Positions 23,379-37,262 of a stretch of 64,000 bases of DNA are shown here, in pieces (within the stretch, counting starts at the first letter, position 1; each line of letters begins with the position of its first letter). Below the pieces are notes generated by a model. That model was not told the DNA's origin, ran no database searches, and saw only the letters and a program-made list of their open reading frames with translations. This DNA is from Ignelater luminosus (Eukaryota > Arthropoda > Insecta > Coleoptera > Elateridae): NCBI GenBank assembly GCA_011009095.1, contig VTPC01000666.1:92400-156399 (forward strand), in the 5' to 3' direction. Made by a program: the position numbers and the translations under genes.

Positions 23379-26300
23379 GTAAGGAAAGCTGTTTTATATT
23401 GAATTTATCGTTTTATTTGTTATTTGATGGAAGGAAAAATATGAAAAGTTAAATTAATGACACGTCGAGCCTTTAGGGTGCGGTTATGCGGCTTTATATT
23501 TTGGGATAGTATTTTTTATATTGATACTTTTTTTAAATTGAAATCCCGAAAGGCAATATTTTAACAAATAAATAATAAACTTTTAGAAGCTCTAATTGAT
23601 AAATAATAAGAGTTTTCAGAAAAGAAATGTTATGAGGGTTTCTTTGAGTAAGGATTCTTCCTCTCTTGTCTTCTCTTTTATAAAATTCTGATTTAGTTGA
23701 GATTATTTATTGAGGAAAATTTGATTTTAATAGTGTTAAGTCATAGAGAGGGTGTGCAGGGTTCTAGTGCAGAATGGTGGATAAAATCGATTAGTATTCG
23801 TTAAATCCATCCTTGCTGAAAACGGAAGTCGCGTATTTTACCGGAAGCAGCTAATGAATCATCTTAATGTATAAAATTCACTTTTTGCTTTTTTTGAATG
23901 TTGAGAAAGGAAATTCAATTTTTGCCTATTAAACGTTTGCAATGGAGGGGAATTTAATGTTTTTTTTGATCGCCACAACGACATTGATGTGTATGATTAA
24001 AATGCAGATTTAAAAACAAATTAATTAGAAAAAAGGCTAAAAATAAAAAGCGTGCGAATTAGAAAAATACCCAGTATTGTCGTTAAAATGTTTTAATTTA
24101 AATTAATGGTTGCAAACTAAAAACAGATATTACTCATCTTTATTTGGCTAAATGAGTAAGTTGCTTGATTATAATAAATTATGGAATTTATTTACTTTTC
24201 GGCAATTTATAGAAAATAATACTACGCACAAAAAAATATTTTTCTGATTATCTCATCAAATTAGGTATGAATCACCCTCAATTCACCCTTATTTTTATTA
24301 GTCCCCTTTTTGTCTACAAAGTTCTTTTGTCTTCAATCGTTTACACAAGAATTGGTTTCACCCTAGATGCTAGAATAAACATAGGAAGATTTATTTTGTT
24401 AAAAAATGAAATTAGAATTTCCCATAAAATCTAACAAAAGTAATCAATTTTTTATCTTTAGTCAACCCAAAGTGGTTTTTCCCTTTTTCAAAGATAAGAC
24501 AAATATTCAATATTAATTTAAAAGTTTTTGCAAATAAAAAGGGACATTGACATTGCTCCAACTAACTTTAAATGCACCAAATGCATAATATAGTCGTCAA
24601 GATGAATTAAGACATATAAATGACCCTCGTACTTGTACTTGTCGCATATGTTTTGTGTGATGATGATTTTTTTGGGTTCTTGAAAACAAACAGCCTTGCT
24701 CTGTGAAATGTTTCCATATGGTGGGTTGAAGTGTTGTTGGTGGGTGTTTTGTGGGCTGATTGTACAGTTTGTCGGTATACTACGTCACTAATTGCTATGG
24801 GCAAAGCACTTTCAAAAATTTCTATTTGGCAAAAATTAAAGTGATCATAACCATAATAGACATTAATTATTTAAAAAGAGAGAAAAGTCAATTATACACG
24901 AGTGGGTGATTGAAATAGTTAAAAGGGTTGATGATTGATTATGAAAATTGTTTTCCCTTCTGATTAATTACATTGGAAGTTATTTAAAGGCATAGATGTT
25001 TTGTTTCTGATTATGTTTGTGGGTTTTATAACCTTGACTTTGGTTTATTAATTGTTTTACAGCTATCAAATGTTTGCACTGTTTCATTTGGTAGATAAAT
25101 TAAATACAACTGGAATGTTAAAAATAGAAATATATCTATTATTTGCAATTCAAGTTTTCTCAGGAAATTCTTTGTTTGTTTCCATTCCATGCATATTAAA
25201 CAAAAATCCTCCGTAGGTGACAATCAATAATACAAGACGAGTGGCGACTACTAAATGAGAAACCGAAAAAAGATAAATACATAAATACATACATCAGTTC
25301 AATTTGAACACATATCTTGACTGAGACCGTAAAAATACCTGCGCTCATGTGTTGTTTCTTTTAAATTCTCGTTTTATACACCTGTGCATGCATGAACCAT
25401 TCCAAAACCAGGTAGAGAAATACGACCTAAACGTAACCTTATCGGGTGAACAAATTATTTTGCGTCTTTTATGGTGTTTTCATGAATATTTGAAATATTT
25501 GGAAAAAGAGAGATTATTTGTACCATACAGATTATGATTTTTAAAGCGTTTTTATTTGTTTGTTTGATAACGAACATCCGCTTTTAAAATCAACTGATAA
25601 AAAAAATAAATAAGTAAACATTTATTGAAACACAATTTTCCAATCACTTGATAGATATGTTTTTATGAATATTAGAATTACTGTCAATAATACCTATTTA
25701 TATATTTTTTTTATCTTATTTATGTTGGAATTGCTTTACATTCTAGAATTATTCGTATCGAATAATTAACATATCGTGTGTCCAAGTCATAATGTGTAAC
25801 TTGATTTTCATATTATAACTTATTATGTACCAGCAAAGAATATTGTTTTTATTGCACTTACATTTATCCATTTAATTAAGGTATAGGGAGGTCATTTGCC
25901 TCTTTTTTCTTGAACACCATGGTCTCATCTAATTATAACAAAAATATAAAAGTAATAAAATGCACCAATCCCATCCATTTAACCTTAAAAATATGCGCAT
26001 ACTTAGGGTCTTCTCGAACTTAAATTTGAATTTCCATTGCTACCATTACATTCATTTTACTGAATTAAAACAAAACACGTAATATTTCAAACGGGCTTTA
26101 TTGAATTAACAAAATAAAACGTGCAATTTTTCAGCTCGAATTATTTCCTCTAAATATATAGCGCACTTTGTAAATTTGCTAACAGCAAATGAGTTTGTTT
26201 GTGTTCGTCAGACCAAAAACGATTACAGTTAATTTTATGGCAATTTATTTTCCTTAGCTGTAACAAGTTTAACATGCCTAATTTATTAATTTTAAATACA

Positions 26301-29300
26301 TTTTTACGTCTATATAATGAATTTATTAACATATTTACGAAAAATGTTAATGGTATCAATGACTTCTTATTTTTTTAAATAAAGATGTGCATTCATTAAA
26401 CTGAAACAGTGTAAATTACTGTGTAACACCTGCTATTATAAGATTAGTGATAGTTAAATGATTAAATTTAATTTTCCTTTAACCGATTTTGTTTGACAGA
26501 GATTCGCTGTCATGAATCAATTACCTTTTAAATATTTAAGATAAATACTGAAAAATAAATTTTAAATTGAATATTACAAATTTCTTGTTTTTTGAATTTT
26601 GATTTTATTCTATAATTACTTAATTGGTTTACTATTAAGTAATAACAGAAACTATTCATTATCATTATTTATGGAATGATATTTCCATCTTCCGCGAGAG
26701 CTGTCCTAAGTTCTCTTCAATTGTCTCGTCTTTTCAAAATTTATCGTACATAGAATTCAGTTCTGGGTCAACAAAGGCTTGTCTAAGATTGCACTTTTGT
26801 ATCATGAAAGACAATGACAAGTTTGGAGAATATCTTCTACATATCGATAAGTCACTTCCCAATCTTTCTCATGCTCGATCTCAACTATCAGCACCATGGG
26901 AAAAGATCACGACTCGTACGTGAATGAAACAGAACTTTTTGAACTTGTTTTAATATGCTTCCAACTAATCTGATACTTTTTTGTGATCTTGAAATTATCA
27001 CAGTCTCAGGTTCGCTCTTCCATTTTCTTGCATATCCATCATATTCAATGACATTTCCAATTGCTTACTCGATGGTAAGCATTGTATCTTGCATATTGTA
27101 TTGCTGTATGAGCTCTGAAGCTATTCCAGGAATCCTCACTCCTAATCTATGTTTAGGTATTTTAAGATCCTAAATTCCTGGAAGATATACCAAGGACGTC
27201 ATGTAGGAATTTTTATTTTAAAAGAACGCCCTGCACATTTCTAAAGATTTGTATAAATTTAAAGTAGCAAGAAGAATTTATTATGTGCAAGGTAAGGGAA
27301 TACGAAATGCGACCGTGTATCAGTAGAAAAAGAATTCGAAGCTGAACCGTAAACAGTATAAGAGGGTAAAGAGTGTAATATGTATGAAGCTCTTCTATAC
27401 AATAAAAAAGTGCAGAGACAATAGACAATGTAAAAGAAACTCGAAGCACAACTAATTACTGTGTTCCAACTGTCTGAGGCTTTGAAGAAGTAATTTTCTC
27501 TCATTTTTACTACTACTCGTCCCTTCAACAACTGTGTAGTTTAAAGCCCAAGCGGATCTCAATTGTCTAGTGTTGTGCATTTTATCTTTAATCTGCAGCC
27601 TTTCAGAAGGAGAAGGTAGATGGAACAACTCCAGTATTGTAGAAGTCGTTCCCTTACAGAGAATAGTTGATATTCAAGACTCAAATAAGGTTTATGATCA
27701 TTTTTAGACAACACAACACCAGATTATGATGTAACCGCCAGTGTCGCATGGTTGTGAACAGCTTACATCATTCTGCCTGACAGTAAAATAAAGAAATACT
27801 TGACATTTGCAAGTTTGCAACATACTCGGCCATAAATGATGGGGAACATAAGCTTTAAACTTCAAGAAGGTACGTCAAAGTCATTTCGACATAAAAACCT
27901 TTATTTACAAAATTTTGCATCCCATTCACACAACCCAAACTGTTAGATTTCCACGAATAGGTCTCGTCTAAAAACAACGTGAACAGGGTATAACATAAGG
28001 GTATTAAGTATTTGTGAATTTAAATGTAACAAAAAAAATTCATTGATAAATGAAATATTAATCAGTGTTGTTGTTGATAGCTGCTCGTGTTTTTTGTAAC
28101 TTGAATAGGTTGAAAGTTATAAAGATGGAGCATTGATTAACTATCTCCAAAAGTGCTTGCGCTAGTATTGAGGATACTACCTTGTCTCTCTTAGCTACTT
28201 ACACTAATCAACTATCCAATCCGTTGAAGCAGGCTCAACAACCATTTTGTAGCTATGGAAACGATCACTACAGCTCATAGGTAGGATATTCTATTCTCCC
28301 AGAGTCTGCTTGGCAATTGCTCTTTGGAAGAAAGACATAGCCATCTGGTGCACACGAGTTTTTCAATAATCTGATAATATTCCTGTTGATATCTAAAAGT
28401 TGTCTTGGAAGACACTTTAAATGGATTTCGAATAAAATAGGCATGTCTATTTCCAAGCACAAACCGATGATTTTGCTAGACTGATACCATCAAAACTAGC
28501 TTTATTTTCCTTTTTAGTACTCGCTCCAATTAATTGTACAGATTTTGCTTAGACTGTATTTTCTCATTTCTTTGGTCGAATTGTGCAGATTCCATCCGGG
28601 ACATACCTTTATTTCTTCTACCTGTTTGCATCATGTTTGATTAGCGTAGCCTTTCTTGACCAGGTGATCGCAGTATCAAAAGGGATCGTGAACGTTTTTA
28701 AAAGTGTGCGAAAATTTTTTTTATCTCGTTTTAAGGCAAGAGTCAAACCGAATGAGATTCTAGAAACAATGGATACATTGGTCAACAGAGTCGAGTTTGC
28801 TTAAATACAATAAACAGAGGTATACTTTAAAATAACGAAAATGTGCTTGGGTGTATCGGAGTTGTGCAATGCACGTGAAGATTGACTAGATTCTGTTAGC
28901 CAAAGGGTATCTTTAGGCCTGCTTCCGATGGCACTTAACTTATCGAGTCACGAATTGTTGAATGAAAGAAGTTCGGCGTGGCTTGTTGAAGATCTAGTGT
29001 GGCTTGTATTTTGTGTTACTTTCTATGAATTAACTAGTCAAATGAAGTTGAATTTATACGTGTTTCCAAGAAGCTTGTTTTTTAGTTTTGTTTGCTCTTG
29101 CAGAACTAGTTTAAGTAAACCTGGCAGACTAACTTGAATAATGCGTTATTTATGACTAATAACGAAGTGTGAGAGGAACAGAGAACCCAAGCTGAATGGG
29201 AACCAGCCAGAGCCGCCAGCCGAGCTAGATTTATCAAATCCAGTTCTAAATTTACGTATCAGTGAACTGAGGGTTGCCAATATCTAGTCTTTCAGAACAG

Positions 29301-32300
29301 ATAGTCTCATGAGTTTCTGCTCCTTTCTAGAAATATACTGTTTGAGGCCTGTTTTATTTTTCTCCAGTTCTTGCCTGGCTTGACTTAATTTCCCGTAAAT
29401 TTCCATTGTAATCTCTACCCTCAACGGGTCATCAAAATCTTTAAGGCGACTTTTTTTGTCGAAACTGAATTTGAAAAACTCCACAAAAGTACGAATACTT
29501 AGATAAACTCTAGACGAAAGAGAGTTGCATTTGACCTGACAAAATACCTAGCATTGTCAACAAAAATGTGTAAATCCGCGAAATAATTGCAGCGGAACCT
29601 CCAGAGAAAATTATTTTCTTAGCAGAATTAGAAAGGAAACAATGCCATGAAAGACAGGTTCATATCGAAATTTGCACAGAATTCTTCAATAATGAGTCTG
29701 AAAGTTATAAAATAATAGTAAGATGAAAGAGGGAAGTGAAATAAGTTCTGAAACCAAGTTTTCCACGTGAAACTCATGGACATTTGGTGGTGTTGCAAAA
29801 ACAAGGAAAAATTAAGTGAAATGTTATTTATTAGGGTGAGACTTCTTGCTCATTTCTTTTCTCTATCACTTATAAATCTGATTCTTTTCTCCAATGGAAC
29901 ACGAACTAAGAAATTATGTGGGTAATAAGATGAACCTCAACTAGAAGACAGCGAAATAATACAGGTAAAATATAACAAAACCAAATTATCCATGCGAAGA
30001 ATTGCTATTTAAAGTAATAAATAATGCCACATACACATTTCAAATGTTTTCTAGTATGCCAGTAGACTTGCATAGCAGTAAAATTGAAACGCATCATAAA
30101 TTACTGACAGAAATGCATCTGAACACATCTGGAACGCTGAAGACGTAAAAATAAATTTTCATTAAATCGCAGTAATATGATAAAATAAATTATTCCTTCT
30201 GTACAGGATTCATAATTTATATTGTTAATGTAAATTCAAATAAAATGATTCCTTTTTAAAGTAGTAATACCAGCTGTCGTATAGTATGTTATTAAAACCG
30301 ATGTCTTCAAAGCATATGGTTGACTAACCGGCCCCAATGGAGGTTATTGAGGCTAAAACTTCCAACCAAATATGGTTTGAAACAACCAACAAGAATAAAA
30401 ACATTTACAACAAATCATACGTCATACATTCACACGGTTTGATCTATATGGCATATTCTAGATGCATACGCTGTAGTAAAATTAGTAAAATGTCATGTTT
30501 GGTACTATACTCGAAAAAACTAAGTGTGTTCATGACCCATCCAATTATAAATTTCTAAAAGTAGGACCCGATCTGTAAAAAGAGACAGAAGAAGAATGTC
30601 ATTGTTAAATCTAATTTAAGCCCGTCAAAGTAGTTCTATTTTGATGTCATTAAATGCAATTACGTTGTTAAAGAGAAAACTTACATTGTGTTGAGAAATA
30701 AATGCAAAATTATAAAGATGTTTAGTAAATAATGCTGCAGTACAAAACATCTGCAAAGATTTATCAAACATTTTCTTTTTTTGTCGGTTATTATTTAGAT
30801 TTACTACAAATTTAAATGTGTAAGGCATGACTATATAGTCACCTTGTGCTCGTATCATTTTAAATTGTAATTGTGAATAAATGGCGCGTATGAATAATAA
30901 TTTACGTACAACTGAATCATAAAATTAATCATGAAAAATAACAAGACAAAAAATATTTGTAAACTCTGTAAACAATTTCTTAATTGTTACCGATTGCTTT
31001 TATTGCTTACAGAAAGAATAATTTATTTGAACTTGCAGTTTCCATACAAAATTAACATAAAACATTAAAGCTCAAACTCATTAAAAATTAGTTTTTTTCT
31101 CTCTACCTTATATTCACATTCCAATTTCTCTCAGAATTATACTATACTACAACAACTTTCCCTGTTTGTCATTTTTATTAAATCGAGTTCCATGCCTCTG
31201 GGAATGTTGGAAGATACGAACGTTATATACACGTATCGTTTTAAGCCAATGAACTTTTTGCCTTGAGAATTTTAAGATTTGCATATATTTTATATATTTT
31301 CTTTGAACTTGAATTAATTTTCTTTCCAATTCTTCGAAAGAAACACCTGAAACTTTGTCGCTATTGTTATTTGAATGTGTTGCTACATTTAAATCAAAAT
31401 GTGTATCTGTATCCTTTATCGTCTAAAAAATGCATAAAATATGAGTTTGATTCCAATTTAAATAACATTTGCTTGTTTAAATTGTACTTTCAAAATACAT
31501 AAGTAATAAATATACTTTAATAAACGATCGCTCTATTTTCTTTCAAGGATGCGAATATGAAATTGTTTTAAAATTCAAAATTGCTATTTTGAGTTATATT
31601 TTTCTAGATATTTATCTAGCCTGTTGAATTGTTTAAGTATGAGATGATGATTTAATCAATATAAAACATTCTTATTGTCAACGTATAAGCTGTTTTTAAT
31701 TCGTTTTTGTAATTTAAAAAGTTATTAAAGAAGTGCATTGAATTTACAAACATTAAACTGTCAATTGATTCAATTTAGAACTTGAGAAAAAAAGAAGTCA
31801 TGGCCAATTCTTATTTATAAAGGCCGGCGATGAATATTCTTATTAGTCTTCAAATCAGATTCTATTTTTATCTGTCACATTTTTTATTGCGTGTACAAGT
31901 TTCCTTCTATTTCGATTCTGATTACATCTTCGTTTCCCACCATAAATGGTGTGTATCTTCTTTGAAGTAAAGGACTTCAGTATTATTTTATTGTATTGAA
32001 AATCTCCACTTTTGAGTGGATTATAGGAAAGAAGAGTTAAGCCTATCAAATATCATCTAAAATGAGTTTTCTCCAAGAGCACGTTTGCTGGAATACAAGA
32101 TATAAAGGCACTTATTCATGTAAAATAAAGTTTAGTATGGTAAAACTACCACCATCATGAGGTAGAAAACCCAGCTTTTATATCGTGACCTGTACTGAAT
32201 AGATTACAGCACATTTACAGTTTTAGTGCAGTATGGCTAAAAATTTGTCAATTGGTGTAATTGTATACACCTAAAAGATAGCAATATGTATATTTTATTT

Positions 32301-33995
32301 CGCTCCCTTTGCCACACTTTTACCTTCAAGTGTTTATAAACCGCACACAATATAGATTTTAGTATCCGTAAGGCCACCGTAGTACAATAATTTGAAAACA
32401 ATTGCAAGAACCTTGATTCTGATTCTGAAGTTGCTTTGGTTATGGACTGCTGTAATTCGCGAGTCTTGCGAAGACAGACGTGTCCCCTTCTAATGCGTGT
32501 ACTTTATTAGAAATTTTCAATGAAGTTAATCCAAACATGTTTTACAATCTAGAATTATAATTACTGATCACCAGAGAAGATCCCCGCGTCTCACAGTTGG
32601 CGTGTTTGTACATTTACTTTCGTCTAACATGTATCAATTCGCCGAGTAAGGTATGTCGAAATTTGTAACATAACAATTGTATTCTACCATTGCATTAAGG
32701 TCATCCATAATAACCGTTTTCTGCGATTTGAAACTTTTCCAGTGACTTGGCAAAGTTATTCTTTAATATTTTCTGTTGAGCTACACACTAAGTATCTCAA
32801 GATTCATTGCTTGAGGGTTTGCTGTGCGCTTTTTCTGTTTATTCTGTCTTCTTTTGAGAATTTTAGTAGTTTTGAGTGTTTTTCGGGAATGAAGCGCCGC
32901 TGGTCTATTGCTGTCCCCTCAATCTGAATAACCAGCTAATTTGTATTCAAGGCTTTCTTTCTTCAGATGGACTGTTTTATGGGACTCTAGACTAATTACA
33001 GAGATTAATCTCCCTTGCCACATTCTTTTCCCAACTTGACCATTGCGATCTCCCCAAGTCTTCTCCGTTCGCTTTCGTCTTATTTTTTAACTCTTTCTCG
33101 CTCCCTTTTTTTTACCAAAAACGTTTGAACGTTCACATTGAATTACCGTGATTTGTCGTCTTTTTCTTTCGTTAAACTCTTAGAGGCGAAATAAAACTTT
33201 GAATACACGGCATAAATATGAAATATGTTTAGTGTAATCTATATCGCCTAACTTGAAATATTTCAAAACGCCGACACCGATAAAAAATCACTGCTTCAGC
33301 AGTTTAGTGTTTTGTAATACGATGGCTATAGTATCATTTTTTAACACACAATTGCGTAGTTTCCCGTAAAAGCCTCACTAGTCTACTTTTATCATAATGC
33401 GGCTTATGCTGAATTCTGTTCCTAAATAACTATTATCTATCGACCACCAGAAACAATTCTCTCATAAACCGCACCATAGATATCCTTACACAAAAGAAAA
33501 CAAATTTTTTGGGTAAATGGTAGCAAATTGAGATACTAGTTTTAACCGTTTATCTAGAAACTTAATTTTTGGGCTAATGAGGTTTTTCCGAGATACCCCC
33601 TTAATTAAAAGAATCAAAGTTAAAGAATTGAATGATTTTTAGCTGTCGGTTTTGGTTGTTACTGGATTAGATAAATCAATCGTGTTAATTTGATGACTAA
33701 ATGACTATCTACATATATAAACAGTTTCAATTAGCGTACATGAAAGATTTGTTGGATACTTTTATTTGTAATATTATAGAAACATACACGTTATAATTAA
33801 AACAAACAGCTACTAATTACATCGTTTATTAATGTATACGCATTGTAAAATGAAACCAAAGTATGAAATAACAGCTGCATACTATTATAAACACGTTTAT
33901 TTATCTTAATCGATGGTTTCAAACAAATGTTTTTTCATATGTTTAATTATGCAAAACCATTTCTATTTTATTGCTAAAATAAACATTATTTCCAG
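23379..33995 (+). other. putative first intron of cib, no recognised gene
   Basis: This 10.6-kb AT-rich tract lies between the candidate donor at 23379 and the acceptor at 33995. Short open frames occur (for example at 28583-28804 plus and 29284-29484 minus, the latter Lys/Glu-rich), but none matched a family I know and none has clear exon borders. The stretch 26700-27200 reads on the minus strand like decayed coding sequence with many stops and could not be identified. No inverted-repeat element with clear ends was found. Confidence 0.4.
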
Positions 33996-34143
33996 ATGTC
34001 TTCTTGTGAAATGCCACCACCACCAGCCCTCAAGGATCTCCCAAGAGTAGCTGGCGACTTAAAAGGTGAATTAGAGGGTTTCAAAACGAGCAGTTTGAAG
34101 AACGCCGATACTCAGGAAAAAATTGTGCTTCCATCTGCCGAAG
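33996..34143 (+). CDS. cib: cib exon A (start codon, repeat 1)
   Basis: The acceptor AG (33994-33995) immediately precedes the ATG; the donor is GAAG|GTATAG. It encodes residues 1-49 plus the first base of codon 50. The short Pro-rich start (MPPPPAL) leads into repeat 1 (LKNADTQEK). Confidence 0.92.
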
Positions 34144-36887
34144 GTATAGTTTATTTCACTTATTTATTTTTTGAAATATTTAGAAATGAGAGCATGAAGT
34201 TTGTATGCAAAAATTAGCAATGTATGTTTTTTTCTTTTTATGCATGCAATTTTGTATTTATTTGGGCATGATTTTGAAATACCATCGTTATTACATTATG
34301 TATCTGGTCACCTAAAATGGAAATGATTAATGACGTGTACAACGGATATAGTTATTATAATTTCTAGATAGAAAAGTAAAAGGTCTACGTAATAATAACG
34401 TCTGAATCACAAACCAAAAGTCAATAAAACAATTAATTCGTCGTTTAAGAATTTCGAGTTTAATAATTAAACATTCATTATTATCAGTGAGTAATAATTA
34501 TTACGCCCACTAATAATACTAATGGAATTTAGATCGACACGTGTTTTTCTTGAGTAGTTCTTAATTATCCCACGTAACCAATGATGCCAATACATTAAAT
34601 TTATTGTTTTCTAAGCAGAGGAATTTTAATGCGCAGGTGTTAGTGGAAAGATCTTGTTTGTTAATAATAATAATAATAATAACAATAGATTTATTTTTGG
34701 TCTAATTAAATATTACAATAATAATTGCATATGTAGATGTAGCACAAGAACGAACACATAATGCTCTTATTGCTGGCGTTACAAACTTCAAATCTTCATC
34801 CCTCAAAAGAACTAACACCCGAGAGAAGATGGTGTTACCAAACGCCCAAGGTAAAATAAAAAACAAAACGGGAGATGGAACATCTAATCATTCATCGCTT
34901 TTAGATTAATGATAATAAAAGCGCGCTAACAACTTCTGGTAGCTGGATTGATAATATACATGTTAAAAAAAGAGAGACAAACTGGGTTTGCAAGAGCAAC
35001 CTCGATGAGTCATAATATTAACAAAAAGTAAGAATGACCTAATATTTATTATTATAGTCAACTTTAGACCTTTTTTTCATTGTTTCATTTTCAATTTGAT
35101 AACAAAAACTGAAAAGGCAAATTTTTGATTGCAAGTCTAAATTTCACTGATAAAATCAGAATAAGTAAATGTGTGAACATAGAAAATGCTGATTTACTGT
35201 CTGGGTCGATTTTTTTTTTCATTGAGGAAGTAACATATGGCAAGTGCATGGAATCAACACCGTTTTGTGCTGTCTGCAACTGTACACACAAAAATATACG
35301 TATTTTTAGCTCTCAGCAGATCTAAAACCGCAACAATTGTTAAATAAATTGCCTTTATGTTAATTACACGTTCCTAATGGAATTAATTCCGTAGTTATTA
35401 TTAATAAATAAAAAAATTGTTAAAGCTGGAATGTGCTATAATAGTCTAACTAATTACTATGAGCTTATATCAGGTTGTTAACCCTTGTTTACTGAACTCT
35501 GTATTTCACGGAAGATATAATAGAGATGCGACGACTAACAAGTTTTAACTACAATTAAAATGATTCATTTGCATTTTTTTCCTGTTTTTATAAATATATT
35601 TTAGATAACCCAATTAAAACACTACTATAATCACTGTATCAAGGACAACATGACTTAAGTAATAAAATAACACAAACAACTAATAGTTATTGGTTTTAAT
35701 TTGTTAACAATAACTGGATATTAACAAACCCTTTAAGAGATAAAAACAGAAATTAACCTAGAGAAATTGAGAACCATGGTGGAATAGTAAGTAACTGACC
35801 AAGAATTGAGGTTTATTATTCCATTGTGGTTTTCCACTTTGCAATATACTATATTAATTTTATTTACATGATCTCATCTGAATGTGACTTCTGACATATC
35901 TCAACTGAAATATGATGATGAAGAAAACCATTAAAATCTTAAGTTCCATGTCAGCAATCACACATGTTGGATAGGTAAATGCAGAAGATAGCAAAAAATA
36001 AATTGGTCATGGAGGATGCAACTATTATTAAATATTCATTAATAGAATTGTTATTCCTGACTGTGTAAACATAACATAAATTCACAAATGTATTAAAATC
36101 TATCTAAATTAATTTAATAATTAACAATTCATGCATTTGCCTTAAAAACTGAAACTAACTTGATGATAGATAACAAAATCGTTACTGACTATATAGTATA
36201 TAAATAGGGTTATTTTTCTGTAGATGTAGCAGCTGAAAAGACTGAAAAGGCCTTAATAGAAGGTATTGAACATTTTGACCAAACCAAACTAAAGCATACT
36301 GAAACGCAGGAAAGAAATGTTTTACCTGACAAAGAAGGTTTGTGTAGCTTTCTTTATTATTTAATTTTAATTATTATTTATTAATGCATGTGCTTTTATA
36401 AGTTTTTTAAAACTGCATAATTTAATTTTTTTGCTTACCTTTTTTTAATTTGTGCATGTTTTTTGCATATACTATTATTGTACTATAACACACATACAAC
36501 AGTGGTCCAACAAGAAAAAGTACATCAAAACTTATTAAATGGCGTTGAACATTTTGATAAATCTACCATGAAGCATGCTACTACAAATGAAAAAAATACG
36601 CTACCCGATCCTGAAGGTAGGATAGGATTTTAAGATTTAACTGTATTAATCTGATAATCAACTGCTTTTTAAAATTATAGAATTAACAATTAATTTCTAA
36701 TAATTTAGTTAAGAATTAATATTTTAATTCGTTTGTATATTTTACAGTTATTCAGCAAGAGAAAGGCAAGCAACAGCTAATTTCTGGAATTGAAAATTTC
36801 GATTCCAGTAAATTGAAGCATGCCGAGACCTGTGAAAAGAATCCCCTACCAACGAAGGAAATAATAGACCAAGAGAAGAGCGCTTAA
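33996..36887 (+). CDS. cib: ciboulot-like thymosin-beta/WH2 repeat protein (whole coding gene, 5 exons)
   Basis: Coding join: 33996-34143, 34737-34850, 36224-36337, 36503-36616, 36748-36887; all introns are GT-AG and all junctions are phase 1, giving 630 nt and 209 residues. The protein is five tandem thymosin-beta (WH2) repeats; the actin-binding signatures are LKNADT (34-39), LKRTNT (72-77), LKHTET (110-115), MKHATT (148-153) and LKHAET (186-191), each followed by an EK/ER..LP motif. The family binds G-actin; Drosophila ciboulot (three repeats) acts in actin assembly during brain metamorphosis. The N-terminal [13 protein letters not shown] segment resembles ciboulot. The start ATG lies directly after a splice acceptor, so the 5' UTR must come from an upstream exon. 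Five repeats is longer than the fly protein. The assignment is secure; the repeat number used in vivo may vary by splicing. Confidence 0.93.
34661..34700 (-). repeat. (TAA)n and probable LINE 3' tail in cib intron
   Basis: The TAA tract (34661-34682) followed by AATAGATTTATTTTTGGTCTA resembles the 3' terminus of the minus-strand LINE at 8703 (TATGTTTATTTAGTCTAAAA after its AAT tract). If so, a severely 5'-truncated LINE insertion lies within 100 bp of exon B. Confidence 0.4.
34737..34850 (+). CDS. cib: cib exon B (repeat 2)
   Basis: The exon is 114 nt, phase 1-1, between TATGTAG| and CCAAG|GTAAAA. It encodes [15 protein letters not shown] then LKRTNT. A (TAA)n tract and probable LINE 3' tail lie about 55-75 bp upstream of the acceptor. 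Confidence 0.92.
36224..36337 (+). CDS. cib: cib exon C (repeat 3)
   Basis: The exon is 114 nt, phase 1-1, and encodes [18 protein letters not shown] followed by the canonical LKHTET actin-binding motif. This is the best match of the five to the family consensus. Confidence 0.93.
36503..36616 (+). CDS. cib: cib exon D (repeat 4)
   Basis: The exon is 114 nt, phase 1-1, after acceptor ACAACAG|. The actin motif is the variant MKHATT, the most divergent repeat. Only 165 bp of intron separate it from exon C and 131 bp from exon E. Confidence 0.92.
36748..36887 (+). CDS. cib: cib exon E (repeat 5 and stop)
   Basis: The exon is 140 coding nt, entering in phase 1 and ending at TAA. It encodes [14 protein letters not shown], then a charged tail ending IIDQEKSA. 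The 3' UTR follows directly. Confidence 0.92.
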
Positions 36888-37262
36888 ACTTCATTTACTT
36901 TTCCAAAAAACCAACAATACAAACAAAAAGGGAGAAAAGCAAAGCTCACTTTTATAACTGCTGTTTTTTTTGTATTATTTTATACTTTTATATAAAACTT
37001 TTGATACATGCGCTGTTTATACTTATGAAAAGAACAAATTGATTATTATTACTTCACAGTAAAGTATGTTCTATTACTTTCTTCTTGTGTGAAACCGATA
37101 TTATTATTGGCTTTGATATTTATATAAAATTCGATAGTAATTTGTACTTATTTTGTATAATGATAATCTATATTATAATTATTAGTAATTATCTTATTAA
37201 AAGATGTATAATTTTAAGTTTGCATGAACATGGTGCTTTCCAATAAAACAATATAAAAAAAG
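36888..37262 (+). other. cib: cib 3' UTR with poly(A) signal
   Basis: This AT-rich tract follows the stop codon. A canonical AATAAA is at 37242-37247, followed by an A-rich stretch (37251-37263). No other gene is visible in it. The exact cleavage site is inferred. Confidence 0.6.

Noticed and set aside
26690-27180. Minus-strand decayed coding appearance
   Set aside because: Frequent stops and no recognisable motif; kept only as a remark within the intron entry.
28268-29484. Overlapping short frames on both strands, including a Lys/Glu-rich one
   Set aside because: No family match by eye, no consistent splice borders, and stops in each frame.
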